Assembly (NCBI GenBank): GCA_963971575.1
Contig: OZ020611.1
Span: 204,214,419-204,278,418, forward strand
Direction of reading: 5' to 3'
Length of the DNA stretch: 64,000 bases
DNA from: Liopterus haemorrhoidalis
Taxonomy: Eukaryota > Arthropoda > Insecta > Coleoptera > Dytiscidae
Notes under the pieces: model-generated
Told to the model about the DNA's origin: nothing
What the model saw: only the letters and a program-made list of their open reading frames with translations
The model's database searches: none
In this document: positions 46,795-57,438 of the stretch, in pieces
Position numbering within the stretch: the first letter of the stretch is position 1
How the letters are laid out: the number at the start of each line of letters is the position of its first letter
Made by a program: the position numbers and the translations under genes

Positions 46795-47432
46795 TAGGCT
46801 AAGCACATAGTGAAGCAGAGAGCAAAGCAGCGATGAAAGCGGAGAGTGAAACAGCGAAAGAATGTCGCGCTTATAAAAGAGTGTCTACACATAGTGACGC
46901 GTTTAAAATCCAGCAGAAAGTTCACAAAATTATAATGGATTTTTTACTAACAGAAAACTCTTCCCTGAAAATTTGGTATTTACTAAAAAATAAAAATAAA
47001 CACACTAGAAGGTGCAATGTTCGCAGAATAAATAAAAGTAGACATATACATGGTGAATTTCATCATTTCTATATGCAACTCCGCGAACATCCAGAAGAGT
47101 TTCATTCTTATTTTCGCATGAGTATTTCAACGTTTGATTATATTTTGGAAAAAATTCAACATAAATTGGTAAAAAATGGACAAATTTCAATCGGAACTTA
47201 CTATAAATACCTCTTATAAATGAGAACTACTTGTAAATGCCTCAATATCCATTTTAAACAACTATTTTAGCAACGATGATAGCAGAGAAATCAAAATTGT
47301 TTGAACGCGTCGCTTTGCTCGACTATAACAACGATATAACCTCGTTGCAGTACGCTCCACTATGCGCGTGTTAACAGGAATTCATTTATTTAATTTCGCC
47401 TCTTTGCTCTATGCTTCATTATGTGTTTAGCC
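46795..47432 (+). mobile_element. PIF/Harbinger deletion derivative nested in the Helitron
   Basis: The ends AGGCTAAGCACATAGTGAAG and, reversed, AGGCTAAACACATAATGAAG are flanked by TTA (46792-46794, 47433-47435). GCAAAGC/GCTTTGC motifs repeat subterminally. It retains only the N-terminal part of the transposase. Confidence 0.8.
46833..47219 (+). pseudogene. PIF/Harbinger transposase N-terminus
   Basis: The ORF of 128 codons carries RRCNVRRINKSRHIHGEFHH and HPEEFHSYFRMSISTFDYIL, matching the RRxWVRxxNxxR...GEFH...FRMSxxxFxxLL region ahead of the DDE domain in Harbinger transposases. It then ends after an unrelated short tail at a TAA. The catalytic domain is deleted. The ATG at 46833 lies within the terminal-repeat zone. 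Being intact over 128 codons, it could still be translated as a DNA-binding-type fragment. Confidence 0.8.
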
Positions 47433-47507
47433 TTAGCGAGAATATAGCTCTTAGCTCTCCAGTCAGTATATTCCTTGGCTTAATTAAAGAATGTTGTGTC
47501 AATTAAC

Positions 47508-47938
47508 GTCATGCCCGCGGGCCTTGTCTGGCCCGATACTTATTTTTAAACGACACGCATTGAGCGGCTTTTTAGGATTTCCTAGGTATAATCAGAAACA
47601 GCTATACCATTGAGGTCCAGCATATGGCCCACGGGCCGTATCCAGCCCGATATTAATTTTTAAACGACACGCATTAATCAACTTTTTATGATTTCCTAGG
47701 TATAATCAGAAACAACTATACCATTCATGTCCAGCATATGGCCCGCAGGCCGTATCCGGTCCGATACTAATTTTTAAACGACACGCATTGAGCGGCTTTT
47801 TAGGATTTCCTAAGTATAATCAGAAACAGCTATACCATTGATGTACAGCATATGGCCCGCGGGTCGTACCCGGCCCGATATTAATTTTTAAACGACACGC
47901 ATTAAGCAGCTTTTTAAGATTTCCTAGGAATAATCAAG
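47508..47938. repeat. ~114-bp tandem repeat, four units
   Basis: Units start near 47508, 47620, 47733 and 47848. Each contains GGCCCGCGGGCC-type palindromic DNA, aaacgacacgcatt and gatttcctaggtataatca. Units 1 and 3 share gagcggctttttaggatt, while 2 and 4 share a ttaa-ca/ctttttaa variant, suggesting duplication as a dimer. Confidence 0.9.
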
Positions 47939-48190
47939 AAACGTTTTTGTTTTGTTAATATACGCAGAATCATGCAAATTTTAATAATTGATTTCTGCTT
48001 ATATTGATTTTTATTCGATATCAGTTTGCCAACGTTGTTGGCAACGGGTCTGCTAGTAAGTTAATAAAAAGCGAATCTACGTCTTTGGAAATACAAAGAA
48101 GTGCACATGTCTTTGGAAATAAGTTTGATAACTAAATGTTTCTGTTAAGTATTACATTATGCTCACGAATTAATGATTTCACTGTACATG

Positions 48191-48351
48191 CAGAGGCGTA
48201 GGTATCTTAAGTCTCAAATTGAACCAATGCTTTTGGGCCCCCCAAAGACATGCAAGTAACATTTTGAATTTTCACTCACCTTCACTTGAATTTTTGAATT
48301 TCTGCCCTGCGGTTTGTTTCCTAGCCCAGAAATTTTGTAGTTACGCCTCTG
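48191..48351. mobile_element. hAT-type MITE with exact TSD
   Basis: The ends CAGAGGCGTAGGTATCTTAA and, reversed, CAGAGGCGTAACTACAAAAT are flanked by TGTACATG (48183-48190, 48352-48359). The duplication includes the last bases and TA flank of the neighbouring TA element, so it inserted into that junction. Confidence 0.9.
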
Positions 48352-48758
48352 TGTACATGCATCAAAAGGGCAGAACGAAATGCTAGATTAATATATTTAA
48401 TTGTTACAGAGGTATTAAAAACTTTATTGTTTGTACAAGAGATGGTTCTATTAATAAATTTATAAATACATTAAGTTGAGAATTAATTGGTACCCAACAT
48501 GTTTCTATCTACATCCATATCCTGATAGTCCGTACTGCATTCCGAACGTAGTCAACTGTCGTTTTTGTTCTAACCATTGATGGTGTCATCAGCTATCAAC
48601 TGCAACAAAAATAAACGTATTTACGTCATAACAAATCTAATCGTCACCACAGGTTTGTAATTAAGTAATTTCGATAATCTCTGAAAAAAAAAACTTAAAT
48701 TACGTAGTGCATTCGCTATTATTATAAAATTATACGATAAAGGCACATGGAACAGTTA
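48352..48758. other. No supported gene
   Basis: AT-rich. Nothing recognised. Confidence 0.5.
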
Positions 48759-48766
48759 CAATAGAC

Positions 48767-49087
48767 CAGCGTTTCTCAAAGTGTGGGTCGCGACCCGGCA
48801 CCGGGTCGCAGAAAAATGTTTCCGGGTCCCGACAAAAATTGTAAAAACAAAAAAGATTTTTTTTGTACATATTATTTTTTTTTACGTCAGTTAATCACTA
48901 GAATAGTGTGTATTTGTGCTCTTTATTACTATATTCTTTATTACTATTTATTACTCTTTATTACTATAAAGCTACTGCTTTAAAATAAAATTTGTTTTGT
49001 AAATAAATGTTCTATTTCATAAGGTGGGTCGCGAAAAATTTTAAAACCTCGTACCGGGTCGCGGTGAAAAAAGTTTGGGAACCGCTG
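48767..49087. mobile_element. hAT-type MITE with exact TSD
   Basis: The ends CAGCGTTTCTCAAAGTGTGG and, reversed, CAGCGGTTCCCAAACTTTTT are flanked by CAATAGAC (48759-48766, 49088-49095). GGGTCGCG motifs lie inside both ends. The 66-codon ORF inside is not meaningful. Confidence 0.92.
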
Positions 49088-49095
49088 CAATAGAC

Positions 49096-49875
49096 CATAT
49101 TAGTAACTACGTCACAAAATGGGACTCAGTGCTGCCGCCTCTCGGTTGGATTCCTTTTATTTGAATTTAGCATGTTGTTTTTTTGTTCAATTGTATTTTG
49201 GAAATATAAATTAAGTTTTCAATGTAAGACAATGTTTCACATCAAAACTAAGTCAATATTTATTTATTAAAATTATTATTTTATACATTATAATTTAATA
49301 TTTCATTATTTTTGCAGAACAATATTATTTTGCAGGTTAATTTTGAAAATTTTATGTTAATAATCATTATTATTACAAGTAACATAGCAATAACTGTGTA
49401 GTATGCCATATCTAAATGGTTTGAAGGAACAATATGTTGTTTTTATTTTTTCCATTATTGTTTTTCATTTTAACCTGTCAAAAAACGAAAAATTTGGAAT
49501 TAAGAATGTAGCTGTAATGGTTACAATTTTGAGCAACACAATATACCATTATGCATTCTAAAACAAAATATTAATGATTACTTAGTGTTAATTAAATAAA
49601 TACTAAAGATATTTCGATGTTCATATTATTTAAAAACGTAACCTATAAATATATCTTCGAATCCTTATTTATATATTTATAAAATCATTATTCTATAATG
49701 TAAATTCGCATCCTGACTGTATATATTTATCAAAAATACATATTTTTTGCTCCAAAATTGAAGATATTCATAAAATTAAGGCAACAAAAGTAATGTCACA
49801 TATATTTTAAACCAGTCACAAACTTCCAAAGGACTCAGCTCTCAGATGGCAGCACAGTATGGGACGACACACTAA
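49096..49875. other. AT-rich DNA with possible inverted ends
   Basis: gggactcagtgctgccgcct at 49121 and its approximate reverse at 49825-49862 (ctcagctctcagatggcagc) could be the ends of a decayed element. No coding signal was seen. Confidence 0.4.
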
Positions 49876-52111
49876 TCTATATATATAAAATCGTAACTAT
49901 CTATATATATAAAATCGTAACTAAGCTACCTACTCATAATCAACGCCCAGCCCAAACCACTGAGCCTACAATCATGAAATTCGGCGAGTATATTCCCTCC
50001 ATGACGTAAGCACCCACTAAGAACGGATTTTTCGAAACTCATCCTCTAAGTGGGGAAAAGGGGGTTAAAAGGGGTAAAATATGGCTTCACGGTTTCCTTA
50101 ATATCTCTTAGGTCCAATAACATATCGACTTGGTTTTTGCTTACAAAGATTACTCATGTAAATATTAAAAAACTTATTTCGGGATTTTGTTCTAATTGAC
50201 CCCTAAAGGGGTGAATCTACAATCAGGGTGAATTATAGAGCCCTTCGCATCTTCTGTGTTTTTTGTGTTATAACATTCCTTTTTGGCATATAGGTATCTT
50301 TTTAGAAAATTTAGAAAGTGTTTTGACCGTTTTTTTAAATTTCACCCCTAAAGGGGTAATTTTGTATTTTATATTCGATAGAATGTCGTCTAGACAGAGA
50401 AACATAATATTCGGGGAGTATATCCTTTTTATGACTTAACAACCGCCTAAGAAATGATTTTTGGAAATTCAACCCCTAAGGGGTGAAATGGGGTAAAATG
50501 TGTTTTCACGGATTCCTCAATATCTCACAGGTCCAATAATATATCGCCTTCATATTTGCTTCTAAATATTATCCATATAAATGTTGAAAAACTTATTTCA
50601 GGATTTTGTCCTATTCATCCCCTAAAAGGGTGAATCTACAATCAGGGAGAATTATAGAACCCGACGTATTTCCTTTGTTTATGGAGTTATTAAATTCCTA
50701 TTTGGTATATAGATGTCTTTTTAAAATATCTCGATGGTTTTGACAGTTTTTCAAAATTTCACCCCTAAAGAGGTAAAAGGATATTTTTTATTTGATAGAA
50801 CATCCCTTGGACATAGATACATGATGTTCGCAAAGTATATTCCCTCCATGAGGCAAGCATACACTAAGACGGGATTTTTCGAAATTCAACCTCTAAAGGG
50901 TGAAATATAATTTCAAGGATTCTTAAATATCTCTACAGACCAATAAGATATCGTCTTGGTTTTTCTTACAAAGATTACCCATATAAATGTTGAAAAACTT
51001 ATTTCAGGATTTTGTTCTAACCCACCCCTAAAGTGGTGAATTTCCGAACAGGGTTAATTATACAACCCATCATATTCCCTGTCTTTGTTGAGTTATAAAA
51101 TTCCTTTTGGCATATAGGTGTCTTCAAAATATCTTGAAATGGTATTGACAGTTTTTAAAATTTCACCCTTAAGGGGTAAATGGGAATTTTGTATTCGATT
51201 GAACATCCCTTGGACATAGATAAATAAAATTCGTGAAGTATATTCCCTCCATGACGTAAGCAGCCACTTAGACGGGATTTTTCGAAATTCCACCCCTAAG
51301 AAGTGAAAAGGGGTGAAATGTGATTTCAAAGATTCCTCACACCTCTTAGGACCAATAAGATATCGTCTTGGATTTTGCTTACAAAGATTACCCATACGAA
51401 AAACTTATTTCAGGATGTTGGCCGAATCAACCCCTCTAGGGGTCTACATTTGGGGTGAATTATACAACCCTTCGTATTTCCTGTGTTTATTGAGTTATAA
51501 CAATCCTTTTTTGGCATATCGGTGTCTTTTTAAAATATCTCGAAATGGTTTTGACAGTTTTTAAAAATTTCACCCCTAAAGGGGTAAATGGGTATTTTTT
51601 ACTCCATAGAACGTCCTCTGGACAAGATACATGAAATTCGTAAAGTATATTCCCTGTATGACGTAAGTTCCCACTAAGACAGTATTTTTCGAAATTCAAC
51701 CCCTAAGGGCTGAAATGTGATATCAAGGATTCCTTAATATCTCTTAGTACCAATAAGACATCGACTTGGCTTTTGCTTATAAAGATTAACCATACAAATG
51801 TCGAAAATTTTATTTCTGGATTCTTTCCTAATCAACCCCTAAAGGGGTAAATCTATAATCGGGGTGAATTATACAACCCGTCGTATTTCCTGTGTTTATT
51901 AAGTTATAACATTCATTTTATAACTTAGAAGTTACCCGTGCACATGTTTAGAAACATACTACGAATTTTACACAAATGAACCTCTAACGGGGTGAATCTA
52001 CACCTGAGGAGAGAGTCAGCAATGTGATCTATAAAGAATCTTGACTTACAATAATTGCACAATGATGGCAAACCGTCAATAAACCGTAGCGAAGCACGGG
52101 TACTCAGCTAG
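49876..52111 (+). mobile_element. Non-autonomous Helitron packed with ~415-bp tandem repeats
   Basis: The 5' end TCTATATATATAAAATCGTA follows an A and is duplicated once (49876-49899, 49900-49923). The 3' end carries a GCGAAGC motif and ends CTCAGCTAG. TC...CTAG ends are Helitron features, although the next base is C rather than T. No Rep/helicase coding exists. Short ORFs inside are parts of the tandem units. Confidence 0.75.
49930..52020. repeat. Five degenerate tandem units of ~400-430 bp
   Basis: The phrase cactaagacgggatttttcg recurs near 50010, 50445, 50870, 51268 and 51672. The phrase ttcacccctaaaggggtaaa recurs near 50338, 50757, 51159 and 51568. Units contain paired palindromes CCCCTAAAGGGG. 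Identity is roughly 75-85 percent by eye. Confidence 0.85.
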
Positions 52112-52148
52112 CATGGTATATTTTGATGAAGAAATTTAAAAAGTTTGT

Positions 52149-52920
52149 TTTTAGGGTGTGTAAGTATGATCATCAAAAAAACCCTTATAACGTCACTCAA
52201 GTGTCTGTCTGTCTGTTTGTATGGTAGATATTGTAGCCAAACGACTTAACACAGAATGTTGAAATTTGGTATGCTTACTTACTACTCTTTGACCCACATA
52301 TGGGAAAAATACTGAGAGTTCAAAGAAACTCATCCCGAGATAAATATAAACAAATGTGAATTTAATAAAAATAAATATTTTTCTAAAATTTTCAAGTGGC
52401 ATATCAAATGAAACCTCTTAATTTGTGGATCAACAAACAAATGTTTATTTTTGAAAAATCATTTTTTTAATGGGTTTTCGCCAAAAATGTCAAAAAGCTT
52501 TTGTCTCCACCCTATCTCCCAGAGGGGTTGATCTAAAAATCTGAAAAAATCTCCATAATGAACATTGTTGGAAACCGGCATAGTTTAACAAGAATTTTTG
52601 ATCTGATTAGTTTTTCGAAAAATATCGATTTTTTTGTGTCGTGGATAAAAATATATATTTAAAATTTTTTATTGTGTGGTATAAAAAGTTCTTAAGATGT
52701 AGATTAAGGCACCAAAAGTAGTTTTTTAAAATTTGTTTCTTTTAACATGATCTTGGCTAAAAATGTGGCAAAAAAGTTTTTGTCCCGCACCTTTTTACCC
52801 AACGGGGTTAAACTAATAATCTGAAAAAACAGTAAGTATGTACAAAGATCTGAGCCGGAAATGTACGAGAGGAATTTTTGATCAGATTTCGGTTTTGGAA
52901 AATATTGCATTTTTTGTGTT
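52149..52920 (+). mobile_element. Family C (HINE-like) copy C2
   Basis: It opens TTTTTAGGGTGTGTAAGTAT, then cccttataacgtcactcaag, a short (GTCT)n at 52203-52216, and gttgaaatttggtatgctta. The terminus and microsatellite order match family A, but the body is distinct. Its 3' end is not defined and runs into copy C3. Confidence 0.65.
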
Positions 52921-52993
52921 TTAGGGTTTTGTAGGTATGATCTCCAAAATAATCTTATAACGTCACTCATGTGTCTGTCTCTCTGCCTGTCTA

Positions 52994-53046
<53 letters not shown>

Positions 53047-53640
53047 ACAGTAGAAATTGCAGCCTAACAGCTGAAAATAGAAAGTTGAAATTTGGCATAC
53101 TTGTACAACTTATTAGGAAATTTATTTATATAGGAAAACTACAGAGAGTTCAAAAAACTACAGCGCGGGATAAATATAAACAAAAATGTATTTAAAAGAA
53201 AAATATATTTTTTTAAAATTTTGAGTGGGGTATCATATGAAACCTCTTTGTGCGTGGATGCACAAAAAAATATATATTTTTGAAAAATCGGAAAAAACTT
53301 TTGTCCTCCACCCTATCTCCCAGAGGGGTTGAACTAAAAATCTGAAAAAATCTCAGTAATGTATATTGATGGGAACCGGAATAGTTCAACAGGAAATTTT
53401 GATCAAATTGGTTTTTCGCAAAATATTGATTTTTTTGTGTCGAGGAAAAAAAAAATTTTTTTTAAATTTATTGTGTGGTATCAAAAGATTAAGAGCTTTC
53501 TTTTTTCAAATTTCATTGTGGGGATATTAAATGGAAGCTCATTAAGTGTAGATTAAGGAGCGGTAATTGATTTTTGAAATTACATTTCATTTTGACTAAA
53601 TTTAGCCAAGTATTAAGATAAAATTTAAAAATATATATTT
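52921..53640 (+). mobile_element. Family C copy C3, in tandem with C2
   Basis: It opens TTTAGGGTTTTGTAGGTATG, with (GTCT)n at 52985-53046, then aaagttgaaatttggcatac and the ctatctcccagaggggttga block. The 3' boundary is unclear. C2 and C3 lie head to tail. Confidence 0.65.
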
Positions 53641-53944
53641 GTATATACATGGATACATTTTGGATGTAGAGAAGAGGTACGTAAATTTATTTTGCAAATG
53701 TCGACTAGTAAAATAAATAAATAACTGACCGGTTGGTGGGATTCCATTTCTAGTAAAGAATCTGTTAGTTTTTCATATAGTCGCAATATAAACAATGTCT
53801 CTGTAGGGATTATGCTCTTGCGTGACAAAAGATCGCCCGCAGTGTTGCCAGGTCTGAATTTGAATAAAAATATATATTATGGTATTATTAGAGATCTAAC
53901 TGCAACCTTCTTGTCGTGCCTATTGATTTAAAAACAAAAGTTGT
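53641..53944. other. No supported gene
   Basis: A minus-strand ORF of 67 codons (53625-53828) has no recognisable motif. Confidence 0.4.
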
Positions 53945-54265
53945 AATAGGGGATAGGCATGATTTTTTAATTTTTTTTATTATATTCCTCTTGTTGCATA
54001 TAAACAAAAAAAACAGTTTCGCATTTTTTTTTTTTTTTCTAATTTGAAGGCTTAAAAAAATCATAAAGGTATGTAGCGCGCGAAAACCATGTGTGACGTC
54101 ATACCCTACATAAGTGTAGGCCTACCCAGTCTACAGTGTACAGACACAATCTGTCGTGAACTTATTTGCTTGTATAACTTTTATAGATTGTGTAAAGTTA
54201 GAGTGATTTTAATTAAAATAAAGTTTAATTCTATAAAAACAATTTATACATGTTTACCGAATTAA

Positions 54266-54786
54266 CCCTTTACTGCATGAATTTTTATTTTTGGCTGAAA
54301 TAATTCATGGGCATTAGGAATTGGTTCTTATTGATAGAAAAATTAATTCAAAAATTATATTTAAAATATTAATTATTATTTTTATGAAAAAATAATAATT
54401 AAAATAATAATTTAGGGTTTGTGGCATACATGGAACATTATGATTCTACATTATGTTACAAATGAAAATGATTCCGTATTATTTGCTCGTCAATTGCTAG
54501 GTGTTCTTCATTAGGGATTAAAATCAGTCGCCCTCGAATTTTTGAAAGAAAAGGTCGTATCTTCTAGTTGTCCTTTCTACATAAATTCAGAGTTATAGTT
54601 GAAGTGCAAATTCCGCTTGATATCCTCAAATCTATTGCAGCCCATTACTTGAGATACTGCAGGATCCATTGCTGTATATGTGGCATATATGAACATTCAT
54701 GAAGTAACGTTCTGATTCAGTTTTAAAAGTAAAATAAAAAATAAAAATCGGAATGTGCCATATATGGCACACTATGCGGTAAAGGG
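54266..54786. mobile_element. piggyBac-type MITE
   Basis: The ends CCCTTTACTGCAT and CCCTTTACCGCAT (reversed) are flanked by TTAA on both sides (54262-54265, 54787-54790). TTAA duplication with CCC-starting ends is the piggyBac hallmark. The right end has a tgccatatatggca palindrome. Non-coding. Confidence 0.88.
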
Positions 54787-54926
54787 TTAAATTTCATATT
54801 AAAATATATAACCTATTGAGAACTGACACGCTCGGATACGCAGTCTGGTGGTCAAATATTGTACTAGGCGCCTGTTAGTACTGTTTGAACTTATTACATA
54901 TGTTCTAGTGTTGATTTTTTGTTAGA

Positions 54927-55190
54927 ATGTCGATAGATGTTGTGAAATATTGTAAAAGTAAAACAAATTGTAGTGTTTTTGTCTGTCATTCAAGACAGGA
55001 TTAAGATGAGCATCTTAGTTTTTTTCTTTTCTTAAGAAAAATGGAGGGAAAGTTAATATTAAGTTCAGATTGGAAAAGATTTGGTTATAGACAGGACGAA
55101 GGCATGGGAATATATTTTGAGTCAAAAAGTAACTAATACTATGCGAGTTTGTTCACTACATTTGTCGCAGAAAAACTAAACTGCACTAAT
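54927..55190 (+). pseudogene. THAP zinc-finger remnant
   Basis: From the ATG at 54927 the reading has CSVFVCHSRQD, a stop, then EHLSFFLFLRK. In shifted frames SSDWKRFGYRQ and VCSLHLSQKN follow. Cys-x4-Cys, a conserved Trp and Cys-x2-His in this order are the THAP C2CH signature, but one stop and frameshifts disrupt it. THAP domains are the DNA-binding part of P-element-like and other transposases. Confidence 0.65.
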
Positions 55191-55669
55191 ATATTAATAA
55201 TAATAGCTAATAATATTAGCTGCTTCTGTCCAACTAAAACTAATTTTATTTCATGAGGCAATGAACATAATGCACTTGTTTACAAACATAATCCATATGT
55301 TGTAAATTCAGATGACCGACACTTAGATGTACCACATAAAATTAAATGCCCGGCATTTAACATCTTCTCAACTAAAAATTACACTTCAATAAATCTACTG
55401 AAATTAAACTTTAAATACTGTAATTTGATGCCCACGTTCTGTTATACACCTCAATACATGTGTAACGCGTAAAAATTAAAAAAATTCGCAAATATTTACT
55501 CGCATTTTCATAAAATAAAAATGTACTGTGCTTAAATTAACCTGTTCGCTGTTAGCATATTGACAGCTGAATACTAGACATGACAGCCATATTGCCTTGG
55601 ATTACATCGCCGCCAACGGTAATGTCACTTCTCAATATTGCAGTATTTCAATTATGCCTCTAACGTTTT

Positions 55670-55775
55670 GTAACTTCATGTAAACAATGTAGTAAAATTC
55701 TGACATCTAAATTACATAAATATTTACATTTTACAGAGTTGCAGCGTTTATATTGTTTACATAAAGTTACAGAAT
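55670..55775. repeat. Small inverted repeat in the orphan exon's intron side
   Basis: GTAACTTCATGTAAACAAT and ATTGTTTACATAAAGTTAC are inverted copies (19 bp, one mismatch) about 60 bp apart, possibly a tiny MITE. Confidence 0.55.
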
Positions 55776-55794
55776 ACATAAATGGTTTACTTAC

Positions 55795-55925
55795 AAGTCT
55801 GTTTTGACACCACGTATTTCTTCAGCACTGTAGCATTCATTATTTTTCATATATTCCATGAGCATAAAAGCATCAATGTTGGGTAAATTATCACTCTGAG
55901 CCCTAACAAAATCTTTATCTGCCAT
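55795..55925 (-). CDS. Orphan first coding exon (MADKDFVRAQSD...)
   Basis: On the minus strand an ATG at 55925 opens 43 codons and two bases: MADKDFVRAQSDNLPNIDAF, then MLMEYMKNNECYSAEEIRGV and KTD. It is followed by a good donor, CTT|GTAAGT. From memory, similar N-termini occur in multi-copy arthropod proteins that continue into SWIM-type zinc-finger and YqaJ-like nuclease regions. I cannot confirm this here. No continuing exon could be found downstream inside the element, so the gene is probably truncated. A TGACGTCA palindrome lies about 110 bp upstream. The frame is open and clean, unlike surrounding DNA. Confidence 0.55.
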
Positions 55926-56254
55926 TTTAATAATAAATGCGTGAAAAATTGTTTAAAAACAAATACAAAACTCTCAAACAATACAATATACAGACGTAAA
56001 GATTATGTTGTAGTTTGGGCCGTCTAGGGTTTGACGTCATGCTCAGTCGTATTTACTCGGCAACCTTCGCGCTGTGGGCGGCTTATTTCAAATTTACAAT
56101 ATTTTAATTAAAAAATTTGGCTGTAATATTAATTAAAATGTGATTTTTGTTTTGTTAGGTGATATAACTAACATTAACATATCAAAAAAATTTAGTTTTA
56201 AGGTAATATAAATTTTATGCGTATCCCCTATTGTGTTATGTAGTGACAGACATT

Positions 56255-56449
56255 CATCGTTTGGCCTTGTAATAATCATCATTCATTGACTAAATACCTA
56301 TAAAACCCTGAAATGTTTGAAAATTCACACTTCACGTCAATTTTTTTAATAATTTTTTAATTCATGGTAAATTTATGGTTAATAATGTTATGGATATTTA
56401 TGACTAAGGTAGTGTATGTCTTTTTATGATATTAAAAATATAATAAAAA
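56255..56449 (+). mobile_element. Family A 3' end fused to a family C-like tail
   Basis: aatcatcattcattgactaa, ataaaaccctgaaatg and ttcacacttcacgtcaattt are the last ~90 bp of family A. After it, ttaattcatggtaaatttatg and following text match 3985-4050 of the family C copy at 2946. The family B copy at 56450 interrupts that sequence. Confidence 0.55.
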
Positions 56450-57098
56450 GTCAGCTGTGGCCACCACAGGACCGACCGCCGTCATAAAGTACTTATATAA
56501 AATAGATTCTAGCAGCAGAGTAGAAATAACTTGGCCTAATATTTTCTAACAGAGATATTATTTATCATGACCATGGAAACGTTACATATAAGTATGAAAA
56601 AATTGAGACTTTTACAAAAATTATTCGAAATTTTTCATTTTATCAAAAAACGTCTCGAATAAAAGTTATTAGTTATTGCATTTATAGCAACTTTTGTTCA
56701 ATAAATTTTTTCGAAATATTTTTCTGTTGTGAAATATTCACCAAAATCTTAAAATCGACACGAGTAAACTCCCATTTTTCATAGTCATAGTCAATCGATT
56801 TTTACCAAAAGTTGATCAACTCGTGCCATTGATGGAAAAAGCTTAAATATGAAGTTTCATTAAAATCCTTTCAGCCGAATTTGCTCTGCAAGTGTACACA
56901 GACAGACGGACAGACGGACAGACGGACAGACAGACGGACAGACAAACAGACGGACAGACAGACCGACAGACATCATACTAAAAATAGTCAAAACGTTATG
57001 TAGGGACCTCAATTCGTGGAGATCCATCGAAATCTAGAAATGTTAAAATCGGTATGATCACAATACCTCCCTTATATATGTTGGCGGTCGGTAAAAAT
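56450..57098 (-). mobile_element. Family B (HINE-like), complete uninterrupted copy
   Basis: This is the reference copy. On the minus strand the 5' end is TTTTTACCGACCGCCAACAT and the (GTCT/GTCC)n tract is at 56899-56965. The 3' end has GGCGGTCGGTCCTGTGGTGG with the CTGTGGtggCCACAG hairpin and terminal CTGA. The inverted pair ACCGACCGCC/GGCGGTCGGT defines subterminal repeats. Non-coding. Confidence 0.8.
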
Positions 57099-57289
57099 TG
57101 TTAACAGCTGAGAATCGAATCTCCTTCTTAAGAAGCTAACACTCATAAACTCGATCATTAGGCGCCTATCGTTATACGTCTTGTTTTTAAAGTATCAAAG
57201 AGGAATAAATCATTTATAGTAGTGAAATACTTAGAAATCAAATAACATATTGTTAATAGTGAGAAACACATTTCTAAAATTGAAAAAAT
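57099..57289 (+). other. Upstream region of a predicted small gene; tRNA-like remnant
   Basis: At 57103-57180 gctgagaatcgaatctcc and caatta/ggcgcc motifs look like a decayed tRNA-like module of the interrupted family C copy. The remaining ~100 bp before the ATG at 57290 is AT-rich. No TATA box or initiator stands out. Confidence 0.35.
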
Positions 57290-57382
57290 ATGGCCAAGGT
57301 ATACAAAGACCAACAGACACTGAAAGTTAGCAACTGGAATAGATTCGCTTTGAACTATATAGCTGGAAACGAATCACAAGAG
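57290..57382 (+). CDS. Predicted exon 1 of a small three-exon gene
   Basis: The ATG at 57290 is in a good context (aaaaatATGGCC). It opens 31 codons, MAKVYKDQQTLKVSNWNRFA then LNYIAGNESQE, followed by the donor GAG|GTAAAA at 57383, phase 0. Codon use and amino-acid mix look like a real soluble protein. The frame can continue in phase into exons at 60665-60728 and 61168-61265, giving 84 residues. I do not recognise the family. There is no signal peptide or membrane segment. Intron 1 would be 3.3 kb and would contain the minus-strand exon 57439-60479. The support is splice-signal and phase consistency only. Confidence 0.6.
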
Positions 57383-57438
57383 GTAAAACATTATTTCTAA
57401 ATTAAAATAACTGTGTATATTTTGAAACATATACATAC

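Larger units (their letters stand above)
46664..48056 (+). mobile_element. Non-autonomous Helitron with internal tandem array
   Basis: The 3' end has a GTTGCCAAC-type hairpin (gccaacgttgttggcaac) followed by GGGTCTGCTAG, and the next base is T. The 5' end reads TTATATATATAAAAGCCC after an A (canonical TC changed to TT). Insertion between A and T fits Helitrons. A Harbinger element and a 114-bp tandem array lie inside. Confidence 0.75.
46433..48184. mobile_element. TA-flanked inverted-repeat element hosting a Helitron
   Basis: The ends CAGTGAGATCATTAATTCCT and, reversed, CAGTGAAATCATTAATTCGT are flanked by TA, as in mariner/pogo MITEs. Without the nested Helitron (46664-48056) the element is about 360 bp. 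Confidence 0.8.
53945..56232. mobile_element. 2.3-kb inverted-repeat element with THAP remnant and an orphan exon
   Basis: AATAGGGGATAGGCATGA at the left and, reversed, AATAGGGGATACGCATAA at the right form terminal repeats. Both arms carry GCGCG(C)GAA and the palindrome TGACGTCA followed by ACCCTA, in inverted orientation (54094-54101 and 56032-56039). A broken THAP-like domain lies on the plus strand and a first exon on the minus strand. No clear TSD was found. It may be a deletion derivative of a larger element. Confidence 0.55.

Noticed and set aside
51093..51699. Overlapping ORFs on both strands at 51.1-51.7 kb as genes
   Set aside because: They follow the ~415-bp tandem units of the Helitron and are not preserved from unit to unit.
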